Positions 6,270 to 15,693 are shown, counted from the stretch's first letter. The stretch is 27,977 bases of DNA from Pseudomonadota bacterium (GCA_021795795.1 JAJYPA010000054.1:1-27977); one strand, 5' to 3'. Translations and numbers: made by a program. Notes: generated from the sequence alone by a model not told the origin.

Positions 6270-6880
6270 TGGCAGCAGATATAGCCAGAATGCCAATGCA
6301 AGACAGGTTTCAGCATCTCTTTGCTGTGATCTCTGGCCAGCGTTTTCTCAACAAGCAAGGTCTCGGTAACGAGGTTCCTTTCTTCATCTGTCCCTTCAAG
6401 ACGGATGAGTCCGTTGAAATGGAGCGGCTCCAGCGTCAGCTGGTCAATCGCCTTGAGCAGGCCGGTGTCCGGATACTGGAGATCAACCTGTACGACCTTT
6501 CGATAGAAATCCTCAAAGAACGTGATGTCTGGAACCAAGTTCTCGAGATAGAGGAGTCTGTCTCCAAAGAGCAGCTCAAAGAACTGCTGCAAGGAGTGCT
6601 GGACCCCGAAGCGCATCTTGTTCCGGCCATTGCGGCCAAGCTGGCAAGCACGGATTTCGAGGTTCTTTTTCTGTCCGGCGTTGGCGAGGTGTTTCCCTAC
6701 ATCCGCTCGCACAACGTTTTGAATAATTTGCAGAGCACGGCGAAAGAAAAGCCGACCGTCATGTTTTTCCCAGGAGCCTACACCCACTCCCTGGAGTCAG
6801 GAGCATCTCTCGATCTCTTCGGAAGGCTGCATGACGACAAGTACTACCGTGCATTCAACATCTTTCACTGCGAAGCATAA
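6269..6880 (+). CDS. brxB: BREX protein BrxB (DUF1788)
   Basis: 203 codons from GTG at 6269 (TAGTG overlap with brxA); an ATG at 6290 is an alternative start. Family signs are DRFQHLFAVISGQRFL near the N-terminus, the VPFFICPFKTDE strand, and the C-terminal LFLSGVGEVFPYIRSHNVLN plus PTVMFFPGAYTH, which resemble a P-loop-like fold without a Walker A. BrxB is essential in studied type 1 BREX systems and is thought to bridge other Brx proteins. It lies between brxA and brxC as in canonical operons. Confidence 0.92.
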   Translation: MAADIARMPMQDRFQHLFAVISGQRFLNKQGLGNEVPFFICPFKTDESVEMERLQRQLVNRLEQAGVRILEINLYDLSIEILKERDVWNQVLEIEESVSKEQLKELLQGVLDPEAHLVPAIAAKLASTDFEVLFLSGVGEVFPYIRSHNVLNNLQSTAKEKPTVMFFPGAYTHSLESGASLDLFGRLHDDKYYRAFNIFHCEA

Positions 6881-6894
6881 ACGAGGGAAGCGTG

Positions 6895-9800
6895 ATGACT
6901 CTTAAGACCATTTTTAACAAGCCAGTTGACCGCCCGATTGAAGGGGTCATCAAAGCTGACGATGAAGCCAGCCTTCGCCTCGAAATTGAAGAATACGTGC
7001 TGACCAATGAAGTCGAGAAGCGGCTTGAGTCTTTCCTGGATGCCTACAACAACTACGAAGGTGCCAACGGCGTTTGGGTTTCCGGTTTCTTTGGGTCCGG
7101 TAAATCCCACCTGTTGAAGATGCTGGCGCTCTTGCTCGAAAACCGGCAAATCGACGGGGCCTCCTCACTTGACCTGTTCCTGCCGAAGTGTGGTGACAAC
7201 GAAATCCTTCGCGGCGATCTCAAGCGAGCGGTCGCCATCCCGTCGAAAAGCATTCTGTTCAATATCGACCAGAAAGCGGATGTCATCAGCAAGACCCAGA
7301 TCGATGCGCTCCTTGCTGTTTTTGTCAAAGTCTTTGACGAGATGTGCGGCTACTACGGTAAGCAGGGACACATTGCCCAGTTCGAGCGCGACCTCGACAG
7401 CCGTGGTCTCTACGAACAGTTCAAGTCCGCCTATGAATCCATGGCAGGCAGAACATGGCAAAAAGGCCGCGAACAGGCCCTGCTGGAGGCGAAAAACATC
7501 GCCAAAGCCTATGCCCAGGCAACGGGTGGCGACGAGCCGTCAGCCATGGGAATACTGGATAAGTACCGCAGCCAATACCGGGTCTCCATCGAGGATTTTG
7601 CTGAACAGATAAACGCCTATATCGAACGGCAATCGACCCAGGAAAATCAAAAAGAATTCCGCTTGAATTTCTTTGTCGACGAGGTCGGTCAGTACATCGC
7701 CGAAAACGTCAAGCTCATGACCAACCTCCAGACCATTGCCGAAAGCCTGGCCACCAAATGTCGAGGCCGCGCATGGGTCGTCGTGACCGCCCAGGAAGAT
7801 ATGGGGACAGTCGTGGGTGAGATGGGCAAACAACAGGGTAACGACTTTTCAAAAATTCAGGCACGATTTGCTAACCGCATGAAGCTTACCAGCGCCGATG
7901 TGGCAGAGGTCATTCAAAAGCGCCTGCTGACGAAAAACGAAGAAGGCGTTCGTCTGCTGTCGGACATTTATCACGCGCAGTCCAACAACTTTAAGACCCT
8001 ATTCGACTTTGCGGATGGGTCCCAAACCTACCGGAACTTTCAGGATCGGGATCACTTCATTCACAGCTACCCGTTTACCCCGTACCAATTCTCACTGTTC
8101 CAGTCGGCCATTCAGAATCTGTCGCAGCATAACGCCTTCGAGGGCAAGCACAGCTCGGTGGGCGAACGATCCATGCTGGGAGTGTTCCAGCAGGTTGCGA
8201 TCCAGATCGGGGATCATGAAATTGGCCAGTTGGCGACCTTCGACCTGATGTTCGAGGGGATTCGCACCGCGCTGAAATCCAATATCCAGCGAGCCATCAT
8301 TCAGGCGGAAAACCATCTTGACGGTCCCTTTGCGATCCGTCTGTTGAAAACGCTCTTCCTGGTCAAATACGTCAAGGAGTTCAAGCCGACTCTTCGGAAT
8401 CTGTGCGTCCTGATGCTGGACGGCTTCAATCAGGATTTGCCTGCACTGCGAAAGCGTGTCGAAGAAGCCCTCAGCCTTCTGGAACAGCAGACCTATGTGC
8501 AGCGCAATGGCGAGATCTACGAATACCTCACCGACGAGGAAAAAGACGTCGAACAGGAAATCAAGAACACCGAGGTGGAGTCGTCAGACGTTTCCGCCGA
8601 GCTTGAGAAGCTCGTTTTTGACCACGTCATCAAGCATCGGAAGATTCGTTACGACGAGAACGGCCAGGACTACCCGTTCTCCAGAAAGCTCGATGATCGG
8701 TTGCACGGGCGGGAGTACGAGCTGGCTATCCATGTCATCAGCCCGTTCCATGAAAACGCCGAAAGTGAGTCCATCCTGCGGATGCAGAGCATGGGCCGGG
8801 ACGAGCTGCTGGTCCTGATGCCTGCGGATGAACGCCTGGTTCGCGACATCTTGATGTACAAGCGGACTGAAAAATACATCCGCCAGAACATTTCGATCAC
8901 ACAGCAGGAGGCGGTGAAACGCATCCTGACCGACAAGGGCTTCCAGAACCGGGAACGGTATGCCGAGCTCCAGCAGCGCGTTCAAAGCCTGATGGGTAAG
9001 GCCAAGTTATTCATGGCAGGTGCCGACATCGAAATCGGTTCCGAGGATGCGCAGACCCGGGTGCTGCGCGGGTTCCATGAACTCGTCTCTCGTGCATATT
9101 CGAACCTTCGTATGCTGCGCGGCATCACCTACACCGAGAACGACATCGCCAAATGCCTCAAGCACTCACAGCAAGGATTGTTTGGCAACGATGCCACTTC
9201 CCTTGCCGAGTCCGAGCAGGAGCTTTTGGCCTTCATCCAGAGCAATAACCGGGGCGGCGTGCGTACCACGCTGAAAAACCTGCTGGAGAAATTCGAGCGC
9301 AAACCCTACGGCTGGTACTACGCCGCCGTGCTTTGCACGCTGGCCAACCTGTGCGCTCGCGGCAAGGTCGAGGTTCGCACCGACGGCAACCTGCTTGAAG
9401 AAGACGAGCTGGAACGGACACTGCGCAATACCCATGGCCACGGCAATGTAGTGCTGGAGCCCCAGGTCGAGTTCACCGCGTCGCAGGTCCGCGCCCTCAA
9501 GGAGTTCTTTGAGGACTTCTTCGATGCCCCGCCCCGCGCCAGTGAGGCAAAAGCCCTCGGCAAGGAAACCGGCATCGCGCTCCAGGATCTGACGCATCAG
9601 CTCACCCCGTTGGCGGCACAGGCATCCCAATATCCGTTCCTGAATGTGCTGACACCGGTGCTTGAGAAGCTCAAAGAGCTGACCGGCAAGCCCTATACCT
9701 GGTATCTGACCGAACTCACCCGCCAGGAAGTCGCGCTGCTCGACATGAAGGAAAGCGTCATCGATCCTGTCCGCAAGTTCATGAGCGGCCCGCAGAAAGG

Positions 9801-10506
9801 CATTTTCGATAACGCCCGCAAGTTCGTTCAAACCCAGGAGCCCAACTTCACCTACATCGAAGAAGAGGTGGGAAGTGGGAAGTGGGAAGTGAGAGAAGGC
9901 GATCCTGACGATGTTTCTTCGAGGGTCTTGATAGCGATATTGACCGATCCGGAATGTTTCAAGGGCAACCGCATGCAGCAGGTTAAGACGCAAGTCGAAA
10001 CGCTGCAGGAAAAAGTCAACGCCCAGATTGAGGCCGAAATTGCCAAAGCCAAGGAGACGGTTGCCGCCCTCAAAGGCCGCCTCTGCGGCATGGACGAATT
10101 TGGCGCATTGAATGGCGATCAGCAGGAGCAGATCACCCGTCCGTTCAACGAATTCAACACGGCCATTGAGCGCCAGAAGCTGATTGCCGTTATCCGCGAC
10201 ACCCTGCGCCGGTTTGAGGAAAGCGACTACCAGCGCCAACTCTCACAGATGACAACCTGGGCGCAACCGGCACCAACACCCGAACCTGCCCCGGAACCCG
10301 GGGAAACCGGCACGCCGGATGAAGGTACGAAACCTACGCCACCTGCCCAGCCGGAACAGCGCATCGAGTATGTGCCCAGCCGCTCGGTGAAGGTCTCTTT
10401 CGACAAAGCCTGGCTGGCCGACGAAACAGACGTGGAACGCTACCTGGAATCCATGCGCGAGGCGCTGCTGGATGAAATCCGCAAAGGAAAAAGGATTCAA
10501 ATATGA
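6895..10506 (+). CDS. brxC: BREX protein BrxC, large P-loop ATPase
   Basis: 1203 codons from the ATG at 6895 (GAGGGA 6 bases upstream; a GTG at 6892 is also in frame). Walker A is GFFGSGKS (residues 64-71) and Walker B FFVDE with D262/E263, within the N-terminal AAA+/ORC-like region. The remainder is helical, ending in a Pro/Glu-rich linker (about 1123-1155) and a short C-terminal domain. BrxC is the ATPase of type 1 BREX (PglY counterpart), needed for methylation and phage exclusion. Unusual: a 7-bp tandem repeat within the gene encodes a GSGKWEV stretch near residues 992-999. The stop overlaps the next start (ATGA). Confidence 0.95.
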   Translation: MTLKTIFNKPVDRPIEGVIKADDEASLRLEIEEYVLTNEVEKRLESFLDAYNNYEGANGVWVSGFFGSGKSHLLKMLALLLENRQIDGASSLDLFLPKCGDNEILRGDLKRAVAIPSKSILFNIDQKADVISKTQIDALLAVFVKVFDEMCGYYGKQGHIAQFERDLDSRGLYEQFKSAYESMAGRTWQKGREQALLEAKNIAKAYAQATGGDEPSAMGILDKYRSQYRVSIEDFAEQINAYIERQSTQENQKEFRLNFFVDEVGQYIAENVKLMTNLQTIAESLATKCRGRAWVVVTAQEDMGTVVGEMGKQQGNDFSKIQARFANRMKLTSADVAEVIQKRLLTKNEEGVRLLSDIYHAQSNNFKTLFDFADGSQTYRNFQDRDHFIHSYPFTPYQFSLFQSAIQNLSQHNAFEGKHSSVGERSMLGVFQQVAIQIGDHEIGQLATFDLMFEGIRTALKSNIQRAIIQAENHLDGPFAIRLLKTLFLVKYVKEFKPTLRNLCVLMLDGFNQDLPALRKRVEEALSLLEQQTYVQRNGEIYEYLTDEEKDVEQEIKNTEVESSDVSAELEKLVFDHVIKHRKIRYDENGQDYPFSRKLDDRLHGREYELAIHVISPFHENAESESILRMQSMGRDELLVLMPADERLVRDILMYKRTEKYIRQNISITQQEAVKRILTDKGFQNRERYAELQQRVQSLMGKAKLFMAGADIEIGSEDAQTRVLRGFHELVSRAYSNLRMLRGITYTENDIAKCLKHSQQGLFGNDATSLAESEQELLAFIQSNNRGGVRTTLKNLLEKFERKPYGWYYAAVLCTLANLCARGKVEVRTDGNLLEEDELERTLRNTHGHGNVVLEPQVEFTASQVRALKEFFEDFFDAPPRASEAKALGKETGIALQDLTHQLTPLAAQASQYPFLNVLTPVLEKLKELTGKPYTWYLTELTRQEVALLDMKESVIDPVRKFMSGPQKGIFDNARKFVQTQEPNFTYIEEEVGSGKWEVREGDPDDVSSRVLIAILTDPECFKGNRMQQVKTQVETLQEKVNAQIEAEIAKAKETVAALKGRLCGMDEFGALNGDQQEQITRPFNEFNTAIERQKLIAVIRDTLRRFEESDYQRQLSQMTTWAQPAPTPEPAPEPGETGTPDEGTKPTPPAQPEQRIEYVPSRSVKVSFDKAWLADETDVERYLESMREALLDEIRKGKRIQI
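9868..9895 (+). repeat. In-frame 7-bp microrepeat within brxC
   Basis: GTGGGAA occurs three times in perfect tandem (9868-9874, 9875-9881, 9882-9888) and is followed by a degenerate fourth unit GTGAGAG. Three units make 21 bp, exactly 7 codons, so the frame is kept. A change of one unit would shift the frame of the C-terminal 200 residues of BrxC. Confidence 0.85.
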
Positions 10507-11621
10507 TCACAAATCTGACTCTGAAAAACTTCACAGTCTTCAAAGACTTGTCCATCGATTTTTCCGCCAAGATCAATGTAATCATTGGCGAAAACGGTAC
10601 TGGGAAAAGCCATTTGTTGAAGGCTGCTTACGCTCTTTGCTCGGCAAATAATGGCCTTAGTAGCCAAAAAGAAGTGTCGGATAAAGAAATAAAAGAGGCT
10701 TTAACGAATAAGCTGCTCAATGTTTTTCTCCCCCCTGATCGGAAGCTTGGAAAAATGCGCAAGACAGGGGTGGCTGAAGATGCCTGGATGCGCGCCAGTT
10801 TTGTTTCCGACAAAGAGATCGCACTGAAATTCCGCTCAAATTCAAAATCAGTCACAGTCGAAGTGAATAGCGATTACGAGCGCTATAGCTTGAGTCCTAT
10901 CTTCATTCCCACGAAAGAACTCCTGACATTTCTGAGAGGTTTCGGAAACGTCGAGATGGATACGAGTGTTCTCAAACTCATTTTCGATGAAACCTATTTT
11001 GATCTTGCTACCAAGCTTCTCAATGACGCTGGCCGGGAACCACGAGAAAAAGAAGAGTGGTTGCTCGAAAACTTGGTGAACAAAATGGAAGGACAATTTT
11101 CGCTGGATGCCGGAGAAATGTCATTCCAACCTGGCACCTACATTGAATATGCCGACGGAAAGGCCAAGGATGGCAAGCTGACCTATTTTTCGCCGCAAAG
11201 AAAAGATGTGTTTAGCCCCAATATGATGGCGGAAGGATTTCGTAAATTCGGTGTATTACAAAGACTATTACAAAATTGTTCCCTTGTTCCTGGTGTTTCA
11301 GGCTCGTTGTTCTGGGATGAACCGGAGTCAAATTTAAACCCACAGCTGATGAAACTGCTCGTGCAGACAATGCTGGATCTGTCGCGCAGCGGCCAGCAAA
11401 TCATTCTGGCGACCCACGACTATGTGCTGCTCAAGTGGTTTGATCTCCTCGTCAACACTGATACAGGGGATCACATTAGATTTCATGCGCTTTCAAGGGA
11501 GAATGGGGATGTGCATGTTCAGTCTGCTGATGATTATCGACAGCTGAACACCAATGCGATCACCAATACATTCAGCGATCTTTACGATGAAGAGATCAAG
11601 CGCTCTTTGGGAGGTGCTTGA
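10503..11621 (+). CDS. ABC/SMC-type ATPase embedded in BREX (AriA-like position)
   Basis: 372 codons, overlapping brxC by 4 bp. The start ITNLTLKNFTVFKDLSI is the usual opening of RecF/SMC-like AAA_15/AAA_21 proteins. Walker A is GENGTGKS (29-36), a degenerate signature AEGFRKFG lies near residue 243, Walker B is GSLFWDEPE (D272, E273), and the H-loop is ATHD (H305). No TOPRIM or nuclease domain follows, so the effector is probably the next gene. In Salmonella BREX loci this slot holds the PARIS pair ariA/ariB; this protein is similar in kind but shorter, and its partner differs. The gene is visibly AT-richer than brxC and the 5' part of pglX, suggesting separate acquisition. Possible alternatives are a Septu PtuA-like or OLD-related ATPase. 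Confidence 0.8.
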   Translation: MITNLTLKNFTVFKDLSIDFSAKINVIIGENGTGKSHLLKAAYALCSANNGLSSQKEVSDKEIKEALTNKLLNVFLPPDRKLGKMRKTGVAEDAWMRASFVSDKEIALKFRSNSKSVTVEVNSDYERYSLSPIFIPTKELLTFLRGFGNVEMDTSVLKLIFDETYFDLATKLLNDAGREPREKEEWLLENLVNKMEGQFSLDAGEMSFQPGTYIEYADGKAKDGKLTYFSPQRKDVFSPNMMAEGFRKFGVLQRLLQNCSLVPGVSGSLFWDEPESNLNPQLMKLLVQTMLDLSRSGQQIILATHDYVLLKWFDLLVNTDTGDHIRFHALSRENGDVHVQSADDYRQLNTNAITNTFSDLYDEEIKRSLGGA

Positions 11622-12118
11622 TGACAGTTTTAGTTGAGAATGACTTGGAGTTTGATTTTAGCTCGGCCATGGAAGCGATCATCTTCGATGATGATACCTT
11701 GCACAATCCCAGCACCATCAAGAGAGTGGACTTCATTGCTGAGTTCAACGACCGTTTTATATTTCTCGAAGTTAAAGATCCTGATATGCCCGGGGCAGCC
11801 AATCCAGAAGCGTTCAAAACAAAGCTGCTTACCGGAAACCTCATACCTGATTTGGCTGGGAAGTACCGGGACAGCTCATGGTTTCGAACGCTCAGTGGAA
11901 AAGCCACAAAGCCCATCCACTATGTCGTATTGATCTCTATGGCCAGCCTGGAGCCAGCTTTGTTGCTGGCAAAACAGGACGAGCTGAAACGGTCTATGCC
12001 TATCACGCATAAAGATTGGTCAGCACCCTGTGTGGCTGGCTGCGCAATTTTGAATATGGATCAGTACAAAAAACAGTTCGGCGCAAATTCAGTCCGGCGA
12101 TTGAGTGCGGGAGGCTAA
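11621..12118 (+). CDS. Small putative PD-(D/E)xK nuclease, partner of the embedded ATPase
   Basis: 165 codons from the ATG at 11621 (TGATG overlap with the ATPase stop; GGAGGT 6 bases upstream). The pattern RVDFIAEFNDRFIFLEVKD gives D37 on one strand and E50-x-K52 on the next, with E18 in a preceding helix, the layout of a PD-(D/E)xK nuclease core. The following IHYVVLISMASLEPAL could be a further core strand and helix. It is much shorter than the TOPRIM/DUF4435 effector AriB and shows no TOPRIM motif. Coupling to the ATPase gene and their shared AT-rich composition suggest a two-protein system. Nuclease activity is inferred only; the target (DNA or RNA) is unknown. Confidence 0.6.
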   Translation: MTVLVENDLEFDFSSAMEAIIFDDDTLHNPSTIKRVDFIAEFNDRFIFLEVKDPDMPGAANPEAFKTKLLTGNLIPDLAGKYRDSSWFRTLSGKATKPIHYVVLISMASLEPALLLAKQDELKRSMPITHKDWSAPCVAGCAILNMDQYKKQFGANSVRRLSAGG

Positions 12119-12120
12119 CG

Positions 12121-15100
12121 ATGGAAACACTTAAATTAAAGCGCTTCGCTCAATACGCCCGACGTTCTCTGCTGGAACAGGTCTCCGCCAAGCTGAAACT
12201 TGTGCTGGCAGAAAACAGCGCGGCTCGGCGTGAACGTGCCGAGGCCATCAAGCGGCTCGAAGAGGCGATCAAGGGGCACGGTAAGGAACAGGTCATCGAG
12301 CGGGTAGCCTACATCTGGTTCAACCGTTTCTGTGCCCTGCGCTTCATGGATGTGAACCGCTATAACCGAGTCAATATTGTATCTCCAGCCGACCCCGGTC
12401 AGTTCCAGCCCGAGATTCTGGCCGAAGCCAAGATGGGGCACATCGACGAAGAGATGGTGCACGACAAAGTCCGGCAACAGATCTTCGCTCTGCTCGACGG
12501 CAAAGCGCCCAGCCGCGATCCGCAGGGCGAGGCTTACCGCCTGCTGGTGGTCGCCGCCTGCAACTTCTGGAACAAGGCGATGCCTTTCCTGTTCCAGCGC
12601 ATCGACGACTACACCGAACTGCTGATGCCCGACGACTTGCTCTCGGGCAACTCCATCCTCGCCTATACCCGCGAAGCGATGACGCCGGATACCTGCAAAG
12701 ACCCAAAAACTGAAGAACCAATTGTTGAAGTCATTGGCTGGCTTTACCAGTTCTACATCTCCGAGAAGAAGGACGAGGTGTTCGACGGCCTGAAGAAGAA
12801 CAAGAAGATCACGCCCGAGAACATTCCCGCCGCCACCCAGCTTTTTACCCCGCACTGGATCGTCCGCTACCTGGTGGAAAACTCCCTCGGCCGCCTGTGG
12901 CTGCTCAACCGACCAAAGTCGAAGATCTTTCAAAAAATGAAGGATAGCGGAGAGCCATGCTACTACATCAAGCCCGAACAGGCCGAGACTGACTTCCTGC
13001 GCATCACCAAACCGGAAGAAATTAAAATCTGCGACCCGGCCTGCGGCTCCGGCCACATGTTGACCTACGCCTTCGACCTGCTCTATGCCATCTATGAGGA
13101 GGAAGGCTACGAGCCCGCCGAGATCCCGGAGAAGATTCTCACACACAATCTCTACGGTATCGAGATCGACGAACGCGCCGGGGAGCTGGCCGCCTTTGCC
13201 CTGACCATGAAGGCCCGCGCCAAGCAGCGCCGGTTTTTCAACAAGGGCGTCAAGCCAAACATCTGCGTGCTGGAGAATGTCCACTTCGACGGGAGCGAAT
13301 TGACGGACTACATGGATTTTGTCGGGCGTGACCTTTTCACCGCGCCACTGCAAACCACCCTGCGCCAGTTTGAAGAAGCCGACAACTTCGGCTCCCTGAT
13401 CCGTCCCGATGTTACCGACGTGGACGGCATGCTCAAGATCCTGGAGTCAAAGAACGTCTCCGGGCAGTTGTTTATCAGCATGACCCATCAGAAGGTGCTG
13501 CAAGCCCTGCGGCAGGCTGATTACCTGAGCCCGCAATACCATGTGGTGATTGCCAATCCGCCGTATATGGGTGGCAAGGGGATGAATGGGCGACTGGCCG
13601 CATGGGTAAAGGACAATTACCCGAACACCAAGTCTGATCTTTTTGCCATGTTCATAGAGCGCAACCTCGACCTTGCCCAGAAGCATGGCGCAGTTGCGAT
13701 GATTACCATGCAGAGCTGGATGTTCTTGTCATCGTTCGAGGCACTGCGTGCGCGGGTTCTGGGACAGAACACACTGCTATCAATGGCTCACTTAGGTGCG
13801 AGGGCTTTTGACAGCATCGGCGGTGAAGTGGTTTCAACCACTGCCTTTGTATTGGAGAACTCAAATCGGCTGGATTACAAGGGCGGCTATTTAAGGTTGG
13901 TTGCTGGTAGTTCTGAAGCTGAGAAAGACGCCGCCATCCGAGAAGCGGTTATGAATCCTGATTGCGGTTGGCTCTATCATGCCTCGGCAATAGATTTTAA
14001 GAGGATTCCGGGGAGCCCGATTTCCTATTGGGTCAATGATAATGTTCGGGCAGCATTTGATGACGCCGCTGTTGAAGACGTAGCCATACCTAAATTCGGC
14101 ATGTCAGTTGGCGACGGGGAAAGATTTATTCGCTTTTGGTATGAAATAGAAGCTGCATCCATAGGAAGCAATTGTACCTCTGAAGATACATTTGCAGAGG
14201 GAGGTTACAAGTGGTGTCCCATGGATAAAGGCGGAGAATATAAGAAGTGGTATGGTAACCAATACCACGTCGTCTTATGGGAAAATCGAGGCCATGAGAT
14301 TAGAAATTTCGCTCGTTCTGCAGTCCGTAGCCCACAATATTTTTTCAAACCACACTTTTCATGGACTCTTGTCGCCTCCGGAGCCTTCTCTTCAAGATAT
14401 TTCCCTCATGGGTATATCTTAGATACCGCTTCAAACTGCATCTATTTCGAAAAGAATTCGCTGAAATCCAAGCTCTTAGGGTTGTTCAACTCAAAACTAT
14501 CAAGCTATCTGCTCCAACTTTTAAATCCAACAATGAACTTCAGTTGTGGTGTTGTAGGTAAATTACCATCTGCTAGCCAAGTCAGCTACGACAAGTCCAT
14601 TGCCGATTCTGCGATAAAAATAGCAAAAGATGACTTCGACTATAATGAAACTTCTATTCTTTTCCCTGGTGGGTCGATTTTTCTCTTGGAGGGGAGACTT
14701 TTCGATAGAAGTTTAGCAAAAACATATTCCAATGTTCGCGCCCACTGGCGGGAGATGACGCTGGAGATGCAGCAACTGGAGGAAAAGAACAACCGTATCT
14801 TCATCGACGCCTACGGCCTGCAGGACGAACTAAAGCCCGAGGTGCCGCTGAACGAGATCACCCTGACCTGCAACCCGCACTACCGCTACGGTAACAACAA
14901 GAGCGAGGACGAGTTGGAGGCGCTGCTGCTGGCCGACACCATACGCGAGCTGGTTTCCTATGCCGTGGGCTGCATGTTCGGTCGTTACGCGTTGGACAAG
15001 CCGGGGCTGATCCTGGCCAACCAGGGCGAGACCATCGAGGACTATCTGAAGCGGATTCCGGAGCCCAGCTTCCCGGCGGATGACGACAACGTCATCCCCA

Positions 15101-15681
15101 TGCTCGACGGCGACTGGTTCACCGACGACATCGCCGAGCGCTTCCGCAAGTTCCTGCGCGTGGCCTTTGGCGAGGAGCACTATGAGGCCAACCTCCAGTT
15201 CGTCGAAAAGGCGCTGGGCAAGAATGGCAAGGCCAGCGACATCCGCGATTACTTCCTTAAGGATTTCTATACCGACCATGTAAGGCGCTACAAGAAGCGC
15301 CCCATCTACTGGCTGTTCTCCAGCCCCAAGGGCAGCTTCAACGCGCTGATCTACATGCACCGCTACCGCCCGGATACCGTCAGCGTGGTGCTCAACGACT
15401 ACCTGCGCGAGTTCCGCACCAAGCTCACCTCGCACAAGAACCACCTGGAGGCGGTCAGCATCAGCGCCAGCAGCAGCCAGGGTGAGAAGACCAAGGCTCT
15501 GAAGGAGATCGAGAAGATCACCAAGATGATCGCCGAGATGGAGGAGTACGAACGCGAGGTGCTTTACCCGCTGGCCACCGAGCAGGTAGAGATCGACCTC
15601 GACGACGGCGTGAAGGTCAACTACCCCAAACTCGGCGCGGCCTTGAAGAAGATCGTCGGCCTGGATGCGAAAGAGGATTAA
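12121..15681 (+). CDS. pglX: BREX-1 adenine-specific DNA methyltransferase PglX
   Basis: 1186 codons; the ATG at 12121 is preceded by GGGAGG and gives the standard N-terminus METLKLKRFAQYARRSLLEQ, so the longer frame from 12016 is rejected. Motif I (AdoMet) is DPACGSGH (305-312) and the catalytic motif IV is NPPY (479-482), marking an N6-adenine methyltransferase. Residues of about 1-300 are the helical N-terminal domain, about 560-875 the target-recognition region, and the rest a C-terminal helical part with a coiled stretch (KALKEIEKITKMIAEMEEYE). PglX methylates a 5-6 bp nonpalindromic site to mark self DNA. The middle block is AT-richer than both flanks, indicating recombination of specificity. 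Confidence 0.95.
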   Translation: METLKLKRFAQYARRSLLEQVSAKLKLVLAENSAARRERAEAIKRLEEAIKGHGKEQVIERVAYIWFNRFCALRFMDVNRYNRVNIVSPADPGQFQPEILAEAKMGHIDEEMVHDKVRQQIFALLDGKAPSRDPQGEAYRLLVVAACNFWNKAMPFLFQRIDDYTELLMPDDLLSGNSILAYTREAMTPDTCKDPKTEEPIVEVIGWLYQFYISEKKDEVFDGLKKNKKITPENIPAATQLFTPHWIVRYLVENSLGRLWLLNRPKSKIFQKMKDSGEPCYYIKPEQAETDFLRITKPEEIKICDPACGSGHMLTYAFDLLYAIYEEEGYEPAEIPEKILTHNLYGIEIDERAGELAAFALTMKARAKQRRFFNKGVKPNICVLENVHFDGSELTDYMDFVGRDLFTAPLQTTLRQFEEADNFGSLIRPDVTDVDGMLKILESKNVSGQLFISMTHQKVLQALRQADYLSPQYHVVIANPPYMGGKGMNGRLAAWVKDNYPNTKSDLFAMFIERNLDLAQKHGAVAMITMQSWMFLSSFEALRARVLGQNTLLSMAHLGARAFDSIGGEVVSTTAFVLENSNRLDYKGGYLRLVAGSSEAEKDAAIREAVMNPDCGWLYHASAIDFKRIPGSPISYWVNDNVRAAFDDAAVEDVAIPKFGMSVGDGERFIRFWYEIEAASIGSNCTSEDTFAEGGYKWCPMDKGGEYKKWYGNQYHVVLWENRGHEIRNFARSAVRSPQYFFKPHFSWTLVASGAFSSRYFPHGYILDTASNCIYFEKNSLKSKLLGLFNSKLSSYLLQLLNPTMNFSCGVVGKLPSASQVSYDKSIADSAIKIAKDDFDYNETSILFPGGSIFLLEGRLFDRSLAKTYSNVRAHWREMTLEMQQLEEKNNRIFIDAYGLQDELKPEVPLNEITLTCNPHYRYGNNKSEDELEALLLADTIRELVSYAVGCMFGRYALDKPGLILANQGETIEDYLKRIPEPSFPADDDNVIPMLDGDWFTDDIAERFRKFLRVAFGEEHYEANLQFVEKALGKNGKASDIRDYFLKDFYTDHVRRYKKRPIYWLFSSPKGSFNALIYMHRYRPDTVSVVLNDYLREFRTKLTSHKNHLEAVSISASSSQGEKTKALKEIEKITKMIAEMEEYEREVLYPLATEQVEIDLDDGVKVNYPKLGAALKKIVGLDAKED
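13790..14740 (+). other. AT-rich target-recognition block of pglX (mosaic segment)
   Basis: From about 13,790 to 14,740 the codons shift to AT-ending forms (runs such as TTTAAATCC, AAAATAGCA) and then return abruptly to the GC-rich style at about 14,745. The segment encodes residues of about 560-875, downstream of NPPY, where specificity domains of PglX lie. The long antisense open frames that shadow the GC-rich parts of pglX and pglZ are absent here, an independent sign of the composition change. Confidence 0.65.
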
Positions 15682-15693
15682 GGAGCGCCATTG

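Noticed and set aside
9166..10239. A 357-codon minus-strand frame inside brxC
   Set aside because: Antisense shadow of BrxC, no ribosome site or family motif.
11621..12118. Small partner as an AriB (TOPRIM/DUF4435) or HNH (PtuB) protein
   Set aside because: It is too short for AriB, has no TOPRIM acidic motif, and lacks an HNH histidine pair; the D...ExK pattern fits better.
12016..12120. Longer PglX start giving 35 more residues
   Set aside because: It would overlap the upstream nuclease gene in another frame; the ATG at 12121 has a good ribosome site and gives the family's normal N-terminus.
12136..13353. A 405-codon minus-strand frame inside pglX
   Set aside because: Antisense shadow over the methyltransferase N-terminal half; it ends where the GC-rich composition ends.
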